Below, in pieces: positions 55,536 to 64,000 of a DNA stretch of 64,000 nt. Position 1 is the stretch's first letter. Every line of letters starts with the position of its first letter. The DNA comes from Desulforapulum autotrophicum HRM2 (lineage in GTDB: Bacteria > Desulfobacterota > Desulfobacteria > Desulfobacterales > Desulfobacteraceae). The notes beneath the pieces are model-generated. The model did no database searches. It was not told the DNA's origin and was given only the letters and a program-made list of their open reading frames with translations. The DNA lies in the NCBI RefSeq assembly GCF_000020365.1, contig NC_012108.1, positions 1-64,000 of the forward strand, read 5' to 3'. The translations under genes and the position numbers were made by a program.

Positions 55536-58500
55536 TTATGATTCGTTGGTAAGGTTCTTTTTTTTGATTTCCCATGTTTTCCACATGTCGTAGAGCACGG
55601 GGATGATGATAAGGGTCATGATTGTGGATGAGATAAGGCCTCCGACCATGGGTGCTGCAATGCGCTTCATGATCTGGGAACCGGCCCCGGCTCCATACAT
55701 GACAGGTAATAGTCCGATAAGAGTTGTGGCAACTGTCATGATCTTGGGGCGGACCCTGTCCACAGCCCCTTCAATAATGGATGACTGAAGATCTGATGCA
55801 TTGTTCATAAGGTTTTGATCTGTTCTTCGTTTAAAAACTTCATCCAGATAGACGAGCATGACAATGCCTGTTTCAGTGGCAAGGCCTGACAGGGCGATAA
55901 AGCCGACTCCAACTGCAACGGACATGTTATATCCAAGGAGGTAGATGAGCCAGAATCCTCCCAAAAGTGCGAAGGGCAGGCTTGCCATGACGATGATAAC
56001 TTCAACGATATTGTTAAAGTGGATAAATAGCAGGATGAAAATCACAAGAAGTGTTGCCGGAACGATAATGTTCAGGGTTTTTCTCGCCTTTTGCATATAC
56101 TCATACTGCCCGGACCAGATAAGAGAATATCCCGGGGGTAGCTTGATCTTCTCATCCACAAGCTTTCTGGCCTGTTTGACATAGGTGCCGATATCCATGT
56201 CGCGAATATCCACAAAGACCCAGGCGGTGCGTTTGGAATTTTCGCTCTTTATACCGGCCGGCCCCTTGTGGATGGAAATATCGGCAAGCTGGATAAGGGG
56301 AATCTGGGCCCCCGAGGGTGTTGGTACAAAAACCCGTTTGATCATTTCGATATTATCCCTCATCTCCCTGTTGTAGCGAAGGTTGACAGGATAACGTTCA
56401 AGGCCTTCAATGGTATAGGTGACATTCATGCCTCCTATGGCGGTTGTAATGATGTCCTGGACATCCTGGACCAGAAGGCCGTAACGGGCGATCTCCTCTC
56501 TTTTGATGGTGAAATCAAGATAGTTTCCGCCGGTAACACGTTCTGAAAATACAGAACGGGTGCCTTCTTTATCTCTTAGAAGCCTCTCTATATCTTCACC
56601 AATACCTGCCAGTGTCCCAAGGTCGGGTCCCATGATTTTGATGCCTACAGGGGTCTTGATACCTGTGGAGAGCATATCGATCCTTGTCTTAATGGGCATG
56701 GTCCAGGCATTGGTCACCCCCGGGAATTTGACGGCCCGGTCAAGTTCGTCGGAGAGTTCACCCATGGTGAGATACCTTTCCTCCGGCAATATCCAGGAGA
56801 GTGAGGCTTTAATAAACCCTGGCCACCCTGAAAAAAATCGAGCCACCTTTTTTTTGCGCCATTCATGGATGATCTTTCCCTCCACCTTTTCCGGCAGGAT
56901 AAAGGTCAACGGTCGTTTAGCCCAGACAGGCCAGTCTGAAAAAAACCGGTTTTTATATATTGTTTCGTATTCCACCTGGGGTCTTAGCATGATCACAGTT
57001 TCTATCATGGAGAGGGGAGCAGGATCTGTAGATGTCTCTGCCCGGCCAATCTTTCCAAGAGTGCTTTTGACTTCGGGAAATCTTTTTATTATTTTATCGG
57101 TCTGCTGCAAAAGTTCACGGGCCTTGGTAATGGAGATCCCGGGCAGGGTGGTTGGCATATATAAAAGATCCCCTTCATTCAGAGGCGGCATAAACTCGCT
57201 TCCAACGCGGGTCATGGGATACCAGGTGACTGCAATGGCGACAATGGCGATGAGAACAGTTATCTTTCGCCATTTCAGCACAAGCTTAATGACCGGCATA
57301 TATATTCGGATTAAAAAACGGTTCAGGGGGTTTTTTCCTTCGGGTATTATTTTCTGGGAAATGAGGCATATCCCGAGAAACAGGGAGAAGCCAAGGGCAA
57401 AAACAAGGCTTTTATCTGCAAGCTTAACACCTGCAAGGCCGGCAGAGATAACGGCCAGAGGAGGTCCTGCCATGGCAAGAATCCAGATATTTCTTCGTTT
57501 GCTTTTTGAAAGTTTCGGATCAATGGTCTCTTCCCTTACAAAAAAGGTCATGAGCACGGGAATAATGGTGATGGCAAGAATGGAAGATGCGGCCATGGCT
57601 GTTGTCTTGGTGTAGGCCAGGGGGCGGAACAGTCTGCCGGATTGTTCCATGAGGCTGAAGACCGGCAGAAAAGAGACAGTGATGATCAAAAGGCTGAAAA
57701 ACAGCGCAGGTCCGACCTCTTTGGATGCATCAATAATTATCTGCTGGTGACTTTTCCTGCCCTTGTCCCTTTCCAGGTGTTTATGGGCATTCTCCACCAT
57801 GACAATGGATGCATCCACCATGACGCCAATGGCAATTGCAATGCCGCCAAGGCTCATGATATTGGCATTGATGCCAAAGGGATACATGATCAGAAAGGAC
57901 ATCAATATTCCCACTGGAAGGGTAAAAATGGCCACAAAAGCAGACCTGAAGTGGAGAAGGAAGAGGATGCAGATCAGTGCCACAACGGTCATCTCTTCGG
58001 TGAGCTTGCCTTTAAGCGTTTCAACTGCCCGCTCGATCAGGGAGGATCGGTCATAGCCTGCAATGATCTCAACACCTTCAGGCAGGCCTTTTTGAAGTTC
58101 TTTTAATTTCTCTTTGACCCGTTCGATGACTTTGAGGGCATTTTCCCCGTACCGCATGATAACAATGCCCCCAACTGTTTCGCCTTCACCGTTCCATTCA
58201 AGGATTCCCCGTCGAAGTTCCGGACCTATCACGATATCGGCAACATCCTTTAACAAGACCGGCGTCCCCTTATCGTCAACGGAGACTGCAATCTGTTTAA
58301 TATCTTCAATGGATTTGATATATCCAAGGCCCCGGACCATGAACTCTGTTTCACCCATTTCAATGAGTTTTCCGCCCACATCCGAGTTGGAGCGTTGAAT
58401 GGCCTCTTTAATCTTCCGTATGGAGAGATTGTAGGAGGCAAGCTTGTTGGGATTAACCTCCACCTGGTACTGCTTGACAAACCCGCCGATGCTTGCCACC

Positions 58501-59027
58501 TCGGATACCCCGGAAACTGCGGTTAATTCATATCTTAAAAACCAGTCCTGGATGGATCTGAGTTCCTGAAGATCGGTTTTGCCGGTGGTGTCCTTTAAAA
58601 TATATTCATATACCCATCCGACCCCGGTTGCATCAGGACCTAGGCTTGGCGTAACACCAACCGGCAGTCTGTCTGACACAAAGTTGAGATACTCCATGAC
58701 CCTGGATCTTGCCCAGTAAATATCGGTACCATCCTCAAAGATAAGGTATACAAAGGAATACCCAAAAAATGAGTATCCCCGGACAACCTTGGCAAAGGGT
58801 ACGCTTAACATGGCAGTTGTCAAAGGATAGGTGACCTGATCCTCCACCACTTCGGGGGCTTGTCCAGGGTATTGTGTATAGATTATCACCTGGACGTCGG
58901 AAAGGTCCGGGATGGCATCAAGCGGGGTGTTTATCATGGCCAGGATTCCTGCGACAATGACAAAAAAGGTTGTCAGGAGGACCATGAATTTATTGTTAAC
59001 CGACCATTCTATTATCCTGTCTATCAT
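55536..59027 (-). CDS. cusA: Heavy-metal efflux RND pump, CusA/CzcA family
   Basis: 1163 aa, somewhat longer than the usual 1040-1060. N-terminal MIDRIIEWSVNNKFMV and NTPLDAIPDLSDVQVIIYTQ are typical of CusA. The proton-relay membrane segment has GIAIAIGVMVDASIVMVENAHK. The extra length lies in the middle (insert with LSKSKRRNIWILAM and extra hydrophobic segments) and in the porter region around FFSDWPVWAKRP. It expels Cu+/Ag+ from the periplasm or inner membrane through CusB and an outer-membrane channel, driven by protons. It lies 12 bases after cusB. Confidence 0.94.
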   Translation of the reverse strand: MIDRIIEWSVNNKFMVLLTTFFVIVAGILAMINTPLDAIPDLSDVQVIIYTQYPGQAPEVVEDQVTYPLTTAMLSVPFAKVVRGYSFFGYSFVYLIFEDGTDIYWARSRVMEYLNFVSDRLPVGVTPSLGPDATGVGWVYEYILKDTTGKTDLQELRSIQDWFLRYELTAVSGVSEVASIGGFVKQYQVEVNPNKLASYNLSIRKIKEAIQRSNSDVGGKLIEMGETEFMVRGLGYIKSIEDIKQIAVSVDDKGTPVLLKDVADIVIGPELRRGILEWNGEGETVGGIVIMRYGENALKVIERVKEKLKELQKGLPEGVEIIAGYDRSSLIERAVETLKGKLTEEMTVVALICILFLLHFRSAFVAIFTLPVGILMSFLIMYPFGINANIMSLGGIAIAIGVMVDASIVMVENAHKHLERDKGRKSHQQIIIDASKEVGPALFFSLLIITVSFLPVFSLMEQSGRLFRPLAYTKTTAMAASSILAITIIPVLMTFFVREETIDPKLSKSKRRNIWILAMAGPPLAVISAGLAGVKLADKSLVFALGFSLFLGICLISQKIIPEGKNPLNRFLIRIYMPVIKLVLKWRKITVLIAIVAIAVTWYPMTRVGSEFMPPLNEGDLLYMPTTLPGISITKARELLQQTDKIIKRFPEVKSTLGKIGRAETSTDPAPLSMIETVIMLRPQVEYETIYKNRFFSDWPVWAKRPLTFILPEKVEGKIIHEWRKKKVARFFSGWPGFIKASLSWILPEERYLTMGELSDELDRAVKFPGVTNAWTMPIKTRIDMLSTGIKTPVGIKIMGPDLGTLAGIGEDIERLLRDKEGTRSVFSERVTGGNYLDFTIKREEIARYGLLVQDVQDIITTAIGGMNVTYTIEGLERYPVNLRYNREMRDNIEMIKRVFVPTPSGAQIPLIQLADISIHKGPAGIKSENSKRTAWVFVDIRDMDIGTYVKQARKLVDEKIKLPPGYSLIWSGQYEYMQKARKTLNIIVPATLLVIFILLFIHFNNIVEVIIVMASLPFALLGGFWLIYLLGYNMSVAVGVGFIALSGLATETGIVMLVYLDEVFKRRTDQNLMNNASDLQSSIIEGAVDRVRPKIMTVATTLIGLLPVMYGAGAGSQIMKRIAAPMVGGLISSTIMTLIIIPVLYDMWKTWEIKKKNLTNES

Positions 59028-59039
59028 AGGGATCCCTTT

Positions 59040-60560
59040 TTATTTCATGTCCTTGAAAAAGTCGTCCTTGGGTGTCATGTCATCAAAAAAGTCGTCCCCT
59101 TTGCCGCTCTCCTTGACCTTCTCGGCGGGCTTGGATTTTGACTCAATCATTTTCTGGATAGCCTCCTTGAGTCTTGATTCAGAATCAAGCAGAAACTGCC
59201 CGGAAACCACGACTGTTTCCCCAGGTTTAAGGCCTGTCAAAACCTGTACCTTTCCCTCCGCAAGATAGACCCCTGTTGTTATTTGCCTGGGGGTGAATTT
59301 CCCCATCCCCTTTGAGATAAAGACCAACTTTTTTTCACCTGAATGGATAATGGCCGCAGAAGAGATGAACATCCCCGTTTTGCCGGCTCCAGTATCAATC
59401 TTTATCCTGGCAAACATGTCAGGTTTCAGTTCAGAATCCTTGTTTTCAAAAGAGACCCTGAGAACCACATCCCGTGTTTTTGGCTGGAGATAGGGAAAAA
59501 TATAGGCGATCTTTCCCCTGTAAATTTTTTCCGGGCTGTAGGAGAGAGACATTTCAACCGATTGTCCCAGATAAACAAGGTTTTGTTCATATTCAAAGAT
59601 GTGGGCCTCAACCCATACATGGGAGAGATCAGATATGGTAAAGAGGCTCGCGCCGGATCGTACAAATTCGCCTTCAATTACATTCTTATGGGTAATAACT
59701 CCCTGGAAGGGAGATCGCATGATCAGGGTCTTCTGGACAATGCCGGTTTTTTCAATGGCCGCAATTTCAGTGTCTGAAATATCAAAATATAGGAGCCTTT
59801 TTCTCGCTGAGGCCAGAAGTTCCTGGTTCAGATTTGTCCGGTTCTTTTTGTAATTTTTGAAAACTGACAGGTACTCCTCCTGGGAGGAGAGAAGGTCGGG
59901 GGAGTATATTTCATAGAGGGGATCTCCCTTTTTTACAAAAAAACCGGTATAGTCGGCATTAAGTTTTTCAATCCATCCGGAGACCTTCTGGCTTACAACC
60001 CCGGTTCTTGTTTCGTCAAAGGTTATATGACCATAGGTCTCAATGGTATGGTTTAACGGCCCTTTTTCAACTACTTCGGTTTTTAGTCCCATGTTCTGCT
60101 CTACAACAGGATCAATATTTATGTCCACCCCGCCCACAAGTTCATCTTCATACACCGGGACAAGATCCATGCCCATCTTGCTTTTGCCTGGCTCATCATA
60201 GATTTCAGTTGGATCCATGGGGGCTTTCCAGTAGACTATTTTTCGGTCACCACTCTTGTTCTCCTGGGGTACCTTATCTTCGTAAACCGGGACAAGATCC
60301 ATACCCATCTTGCTTTTGCCTGGTTCTTCATAGATCTCAGTCGGGTCCATGGGGGCCTTCCAGTAGATGATCTTTCGTTCGGCTGTTACTTTATCAGCGG
60401 CGTTTTCAAGGGTGCTGCCAGATCCATATATAGATCCCGGGGCCCTTGTCTGGGGTTTGGGCTCTTGCGTTGTGCCGGTGAATGTTAAAATTAAAAAAAC
60501 AGCAATCCCGGTGATTAAAGCCGTGACAGCTATTGTCATACCCATGAGCTTCTTATTCAT
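59040..60560 (-). CDS. cusB: RND efflux periplasmic adaptor CusB with two Cys-less metal-binding repeats
   Basis: 506 aa from ATG 60560 (MNKKLMGMTIAVTAL) with GGGG six bases upstream; other ATGs at 60575 and upstream are less well placed. An N-terminal membrane anchor or signal is followed by two tandem copies of a heavy-metal-binding segment (YWKAPMDPTEIYEEPGKSKM, then GMDLVPVYED). The membrane-fusion body (lipoyl, hairpin and beta-barrel) follows (SGWIEKLNADYTGFFVKKGD; RSPFQGVITHKNVIEGEFV). The C-terminus is DDFFDDMTPKDDFFKDMK. It links CusA to the outer-membrane channel. One such segment is normal; the duplication is unusual. Confidence 0.92.
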   Translation of the reverse strand: MNKKLMGMTIAVTALITGIAVFLILTFTGTTQEPKPQTRAPGSIYGSGSTLENAADKVTAERKIIYWKAPMDPTEIYEEPGKSKMGMDLVPVYEDKVPQENKSGDRKIVYWKAPMDPTEIYDEPGKSKMGMDLVPVYEDELVGGVDINIDPVVEQNMGLKTEVVEKGPLNHTIETYGHITFDETRTGVVSQKVSGWIEKLNADYTGFFVKKGDPLYEIYSPDLLSSQEEYLSVFKNYKKNRTNLNQELLASARKRLLYFDISDTEIAAIEKTGIVQKTLIMRSPFQGVITHKNVIEGEFVRSGASLFTISDLSHVWVEAHIFEYEQNLVYLGQSVEMSLSYSPEKIYRGKIAYIFPYLQPKTRDVVLRVSFENKDSELKPDMFARIKIDTGAGKTGMFISSAAIIHSGEKKLVFISKGMGKFTPRQITTGVYLAEGKVQVLTGLKPGETVVVSGQFLLDSESRLKEAIQKMIESKSKPAEKVKESGKGDDFFDDMTPKDDFFKDMK

Positions 60561-60585
60561 CTTTTTCCCCTGCATATGCGTTTCT

Positions 60586-62142
60586 TTAAAATTTTTTACC
60601 AATAATTTTTTCCAGTAAAGCCGTTGAAGTGGCGAGATCAGTCTGCTTTTTTGCAATGGCAAGTTTTACGTTAAGCCAGGAGTTATAGGAATCAATGGCT
60701 TCGGCAAAAGGTATGGACCCTGATTCATACTCCCCTGTGGATACATCCAGGGCCGATTTTGAGAGGGGGAGTATCTGTTTTTGATAAAGGTCAAGCTCCC
60801 GTCTGGTTTTATCCGCATTAAACCAGGCTTCCCGCACCATAAGTAGAGTTGAGTTCTCCTCTTGAACAAGGGTCTCTTTAAGGCTTGAGAGGTTCTCTCT
60901 TGTCTGTTTTAACCAGGGGGCATCCACCCCATACCAGGGTTTTATAGGGCTGTTGTTTTTCATGGCGGCCATGGTCTTTGTACTAAAGGGTTTTTCTGGC
61001 GCATCGGTTCCCACACTTCTCACCATATCATTCTCAAACGTTGAAAAGCCGAGGGTGAAGGGCGCCTGGATCATGGATTCCGACATTTCGATCATGTTTT
61101 CAAGTTTAGATATCTGATGCCGGATGGTGTTTAATTCCTGTCGGTATTTTATGGCAACTGGATAAAGCAGTTCTGGTTTGGCGGTTTCTCCCGGAAGCGT
61201 GCTTAAAAAAGCCTTTCCAACCCTTGTGTCGACAGGCAGGTTCAAAAGTTCAAGTATCCTGATCTCAATGTTTTTCTTCTGAAAGTTAAGGGTGACAAGG
61301 TCTTCCTTTAGTATCTCAATATTGATATTTATTTTTATAACATCCTGGAAACTGGTTTTTCCGCTTTTGTAAAGGGTCTCAGCCACATCCTTGAGGCGGT
61401 CGAACGCCGCAATGGTCTCAGATTTTATCCGGGTTGAATTTTCAATAAAAACAAGATCCCAATAGGCATTCTCAATGTCGGTAATTACCCCTTTCCGGAC
61501 AATTCTCATCTTCTCGTTGAGAACTTCCACCTCATCCCGGATAACCCGTCCCTTAAGGGCTGTCAACCCGGGCGAAGGGTAGGTCAGCTTTATTGCGTCC
61601 TTTGTCTTAAGGGGTCCTGTTTTGTTGTTTACGCTCTTTGTGAATGTCAGATACAATCTTAGATTATCATCCAGGGCCAGGATCTGGTCAAACGACTGCA
61701 TCTCGGCCGTTATTTTTTTTTGGGCCGCAAGAATTGCCGGGTTTCTAAGGGCGGCCATGAGTTGGATCTCTTTTAATACTATCGTTTTCTTTATGCGGTT
61801 TTCAGCGGCTTCCCTATCATTGCCAGTTTGTGAAATGTCACTGAAGGCTTTGGGGGGAAGATCGGAAGCAAAAAGGAGTCTGTTAAGTTCCTGGCTCTCT
61901 TCCTGATAGGTCTTTTCCGGATAGGTCTCTTCAAGGAGTTTTATCCGGGAAACTTCGGGTGCTGCAGCAATGGACGCCCCAGCGCCTGTTGTACCAGAAA
62001 TCCCTTTATCTTCAAGGGGAGTAAAAAAAAACTGATCAGGGGTATATTCTTCAAGGTCTCGTTTCATCCCGTCATAATCGGCGTACAGGGGATAGAGAGG
62101 CAGCACACAGAAGATAATGAGTCCTGTTATGATTTTTTTCAT
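60586..62142 (-). CDS. TolC-family outer-membrane channel protein (second)
   Basis: 518 aa. Signal peptide, then a helical TolC/OEP-type body with AYWDLVFIENSTRIKSETIA and a C-terminal repeat ASTGEYESG-like stretch (LSKSALDVSTGEYESGSIPF). It probably forms the trimeric exit duct for CusAB. It starts with ATGA over the stop of the first TolC-like gene, so the two are co-translated. It has a longer N-terminal part than its neighbour (extra about 100 residues before the body). Which of the two is the working partner of CusA cannot be told. Confidence 0.88.
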   Translation of the reverse strand: MKKIITGLIIFCVLPLYPLYADYDGMKRDLEEYTPDQFFFTPLEDKGISGTTGAGASIAAAPEVSRIKLLEETYPEKTYQEESQELNRLLFASDLPPKAFSDISQTGNDREAAENRIKKTIVLKEIQLMAALRNPAILAAQKKITAEMQSFDQILALDDNLRLYLTFTKSVNNKTGPLKTKDAIKLTYPSPGLTALKGRVIRDEVEVLNEKMRIVRKGVITDIENAYWDLVFIENSTRIKSETIAAFDRLKDVAETLYKSGKTSFQDVIKININIEILKEDLVTLNFQKKNIEIRILELLNLPVDTRVGKAFLSTLPGETAKPELLYPVAIKYRQELNTIRHQISKLENMIEMSESMIQAPFTLGFSTFENDMVRSVGTDAPEKPFSTKTMAAMKNNSPIKPWYGVDAPWLKQTRENLSSLKETLVQEENSTLLMVREAWFNADKTRRELDLYQKQILPLSKSALDVSTGEYESGSIPFAEAIDSYNSWLNVKLAIAKKQTDLATSTALLEKIIGKKF

Positions 62143-63482
62143 GAATTATCTCCCAGGGGTGTGTTTTTTTTTCTGTCCAGAATCACCCCGGCCAGCTGCT
62201 CAAGCTGGACAAGGGCCTTTCCATAATCTGCCTTTGCCCTTTCAAGGGATAGCTGAAAATTGTAGGCGGTCGCCTGGAGCTCAAGAAAATCGGCAAAACC
62301 TGCCTCCCCTTCCCGGAACCAGGTCTCTGCTGTTTGAATTGAGGTGAGGCCCTGGGGGATCAATTCCTTTTCATAAAGAACAATCAGTCGTTTTGAATTC
62401 TGAAGCCTGAACCAGAGCCGGCTTATCCTGGCCTTTGTCGTGTTGACCATGGCAGCTCTGTCGGCCGTTGCCATTTCTTTGACTGCCAGGGCCTTTTGCT
62501 TCTGGCTGTCGTTCCTGCTGAACCACAGGGGAAGGTTCATGCCGAACTGGATGCCAAGGGCATCATCCCCGGCATCCCTGGGGGGATTTGCCAAATCAGG
62601 ATCACCGATACCGGCATAGAAAAGTCCCAGCTTGAAGGAGGGCAGGTTTTCAAAACGGGTCAGACGGATGGAGGCACTTGATCGTTTAACCGTTTCGTCT
62701 GCGATGAGGATATCTTCCTGGTGGAGCATGGCAAGGTTGTAGATTTCATCCAGGGAGTAGACCACATCCCCTGTTGGCAATCCTTTGGCCCTGCCTATCT
62801 TTGCATCAGGAGAGCGGTTTAAAAGGGTATTTAAATTTGTTTTTTCCGTTGACTCAAGTTCGTCAAGTAGGAGGAGATCATATTGAATCTGGGCAGTCTG
62901 GGCCTGGGCCTTGGAGACATCGTAAAAAAGTGCCCTGTCTTTGGCATAGGCATTCTGGCTGATCTGTATCAGTTCCTGATTGAGTTTCTGGTTTGCCATG
63001 GCGATTTCAACTGCTTTCTGGATATAAACCAGCTCATAAAATGAGCTTGAAACTGCAGTTACGATATCTTTAACTGTTTTATCAAGCTTCAGCTTTGATA
63101 TCTGGACATCCGATTCAAGGAGTTCTCCTTTCAGCCCCAACGTTCCGGGAAAGGGAAAGGCCTGGGACAAGGTCAGATTCCAGTCCTGGGGGCCAAGCCG
63201 CGTTTCAATCGGTGAAGGAAAATAGGTTGTCATCAGCTGGGGGTCTGGATAGCTTTTCCCGATTCTGTAGTTTTCAATGAAGATCTGCCAGGATTTTTTT
63301 GAAGAGACAATGGAAGGATTGGATAAATAGGCATAAGTGAGAAGATCTGACAGTTCAGTGTCTCCTGACAGCCTCTTTTCAATATCGGGAAGGCTCTCTT
63401 TTTCAGCGGCAGAAGAGCTTTCAATGGAAAGCGAAATAAGCCCGAGACATAAAAATAGAGTTAGGAGAATAAATCGTTTCAT
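62139..63482 (-). CDS. TolC-family outer-membrane channel protein (first)
   Basis: 447 aa, first gene of the efflux operon. Signal peptide (MKRFILLTLFLCLGLISLSI), then an OEP/TolC body with SQAFPFPGTLGLKGELLESD, SSFYELVYIQKAVEIA and TAETWFREGEAGFADFLELQ, typical of CusC/CzcC-type metal efflux channels. Two TolC-like proteins in one RND operon are uncommon. It might pair with CusAB or form mixed trimers; that is inference. The operon promoter must lie in the region after 63483. Confidence 0.9.
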   Translation of the reverse strand: MKRFILLTLFLCLGLISLSIESSSAAEKESLPDIEKRLSGDTELSDLLTYAYLSNPSIVSSKKSWQIFIENYRIGKSYPDPQLMTTYFPSPIETRLGPQDWNLTLSQAFPFPGTLGLKGELLESDVQISKLKLDKTVKDIVTAVSSSFYELVYIQKAVEIAMANQKLNQELIQISQNAYAKDRALFYDVSKAQAQTAQIQYDLLLLDELESTEKTNLNTLLNRSPDAKIGRAKGLPTGDVVYSLDEIYNLAMLHQEDILIADETVKRSSASIRLTRFENLPSFKLGLFYAGIGDPDLANPPRDAGDDALGIQFGMNLPLWFSRNDSQKQKALAVKEMATADRAAMVNTTKARISRLWFRLQNSKRLIVLYEKELIPQGLTSIQTAETWFREGEAGFADFLELQATAYNFQLSLERAKADYGKALVQLEQLAGVILDRKKNTPLGDNS

Positions 63483-63574
63483 TGAATAATCCTTAAATCT
63501 TTGGGTTAAAAACTTATGAAAATAGAGATTAAGTAAGGTCTATTAAATAGCATGGACAGATTTATTTTTTATTT

Positions 63575-63633
63575 GCCACAAAGACACCAAGGCACAAAGA
63601 GTCTTTCCCTTTGAATCCTTGGGTCTTTGTGGC
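63575..63633. repeat. Imperfect hairpin repeat upstream of the efflux operon
   Basis: GCCACAAAGAC (63575-63585) pairs with GTCTTTGTGGC (63623-63633); inside, CCAAGG and ACAAAG pair with CCTTGG and CTTTG. It lies about 100 bases upstream of the first TolC-like gene. Similar CACAAAG-type hairpins are common as dispersed repeats in deltaproteobacterial genomes (from memory). It could be part of the 5' leader. Confidence 0.55.
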
Positions 63634-64000
63634 GATATTTAATGCCTATACAGCATGGAGAAAATGGTTGATTTATTATTATTTAGGAGCTCAATCTTAT
63701 GACCAAAGATTGTATAGTCTTCAATGTGGTTTTGCAACTTTAAAAGCGGTTTTGCAAAGCTTTTGGTTTGTTACTCCTTGAAAAAGTCATCCGCCTTATT
63801 TTGTGCGGTTTCGTGATTCATATTTTTCATGGTCTATGTCAGTATCATCCATACCCTGCTGGTTTATATGGTTATTTGAGCCGTTACCCATGCCTGATTC
63901 CATCATGGCGTAGGAGTAGGGTTTCCCAGATCAATCAAAAACTGGTTAACTTCTACACAAAAGTTAACATGTCCAATAACCCCAAGACACCCATCAATAA
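63634..64000. other. Window end, no confident gene
   Basis: On the minus strand a short frame (about 63788-63904) reads MMESGMGNGSNNHINQQG. A second frame (about 63774-63833) reads MKNMNHETAQNKADDFFKE, whose DDFFKE ending recalls the C-terminus of CusB. Both are too short and overlap, so they look like remnants rather than genes. The last 60 bases show no recognised feature. Confidence 0.35.

Overview
The window begins exactly at dnaN, followed by gyrB, and carries a near-consensus parS site about 30 kb further on. It is therefore origin-proximal DNA of a bacterial chromosome. The gene set suggests a free-living anaerobic deltaproteobacterium, most likely a Desulfobacteraceae-type sulfate reducer (inference; no 16S or marker search was possible). 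It includes Cbi-type enzymes of the anaerobic cobalamin pathway, an acetyl-CoA-pathway-style Fe-S domain protein, a TonB2/TtpC/DUF3450 operon, rSAM/selenodomain-associated glycosyltransferases, many two-component and TPR proteins, and dispersed palindromic repeats.

Layout. 1-3.6 kb: replication genes dnaN-gyrB. 3.7-9.0 kb (minus): six-gene energy-transduction operon DUF3450 - TtpC-like - ExbB - ExbD - TonB - TPR, most genes overlapping by 4 nt. 9.1-11.5 kb: RlmN-like radical SAM methyltransferase converging on an AlaC-like aminotransferase, with a structured palindromic repeat between them. 11.6-17.6 kb: a 569-aa helicase-associated-like protein divergent from a 1392-aa SNF2 helicase. 17.8-20.3 kb: an IS91-type element with a frameshifted tyrosine recombinase and an intact-looking HUH transposase. 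20.5-25.4 kb: a 1644-aa exported protein of unknown function with a recently duplicated N-terminal domain. 25.8-29.6 kb: cbiC-cbiA-cbiD-nth, with cbiA apparently starting at ATT. 29.7-32.7 kb: a second copy of the structured repeat, a GH108 muramidase, parS, a MATE transporter and a 55-aa Cys-motif protein.

33.3-40.4 kb (minus): a translationally coupled signalling operon made of a periplasmic binding lipoprotein, a PAS histidine kinase, a receiver-STAS-like response regulator and a STAND ATPase-BTAD regulator. 40.6-41.0 kb: two tandem 47-aa paralogous acidic proteins closed by a terminator. 41.1-47.4 kb (minus): a phosphotransferase, a YnjBCD-like ABC importer and two glycosyltransferases (TIGR04283- and TIGR04282-like). 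47.8-50.2 kb: an Fe-S domain protein and a kinesin-light-chain-type TPR protein.

50.3-55.0 kb is accessory DNA: a serine resolvase with a repeated upstream array, an IS3-end-like scar, truncated gene fragments (isoprenylcysteine methyltransferase-like, DUF1566, cytochrome c) and an intact copper P1B-ATPase. It converges on a copper/silver RND efflux operon at 55.0-63.5 kb (two TolC proteins, CusB, CusA and a small periplasmic protein). Together these form a metal-resistance region exporting Cu/Ag across both membranes. No rRNA, tRNA or CRISPR array was seen.
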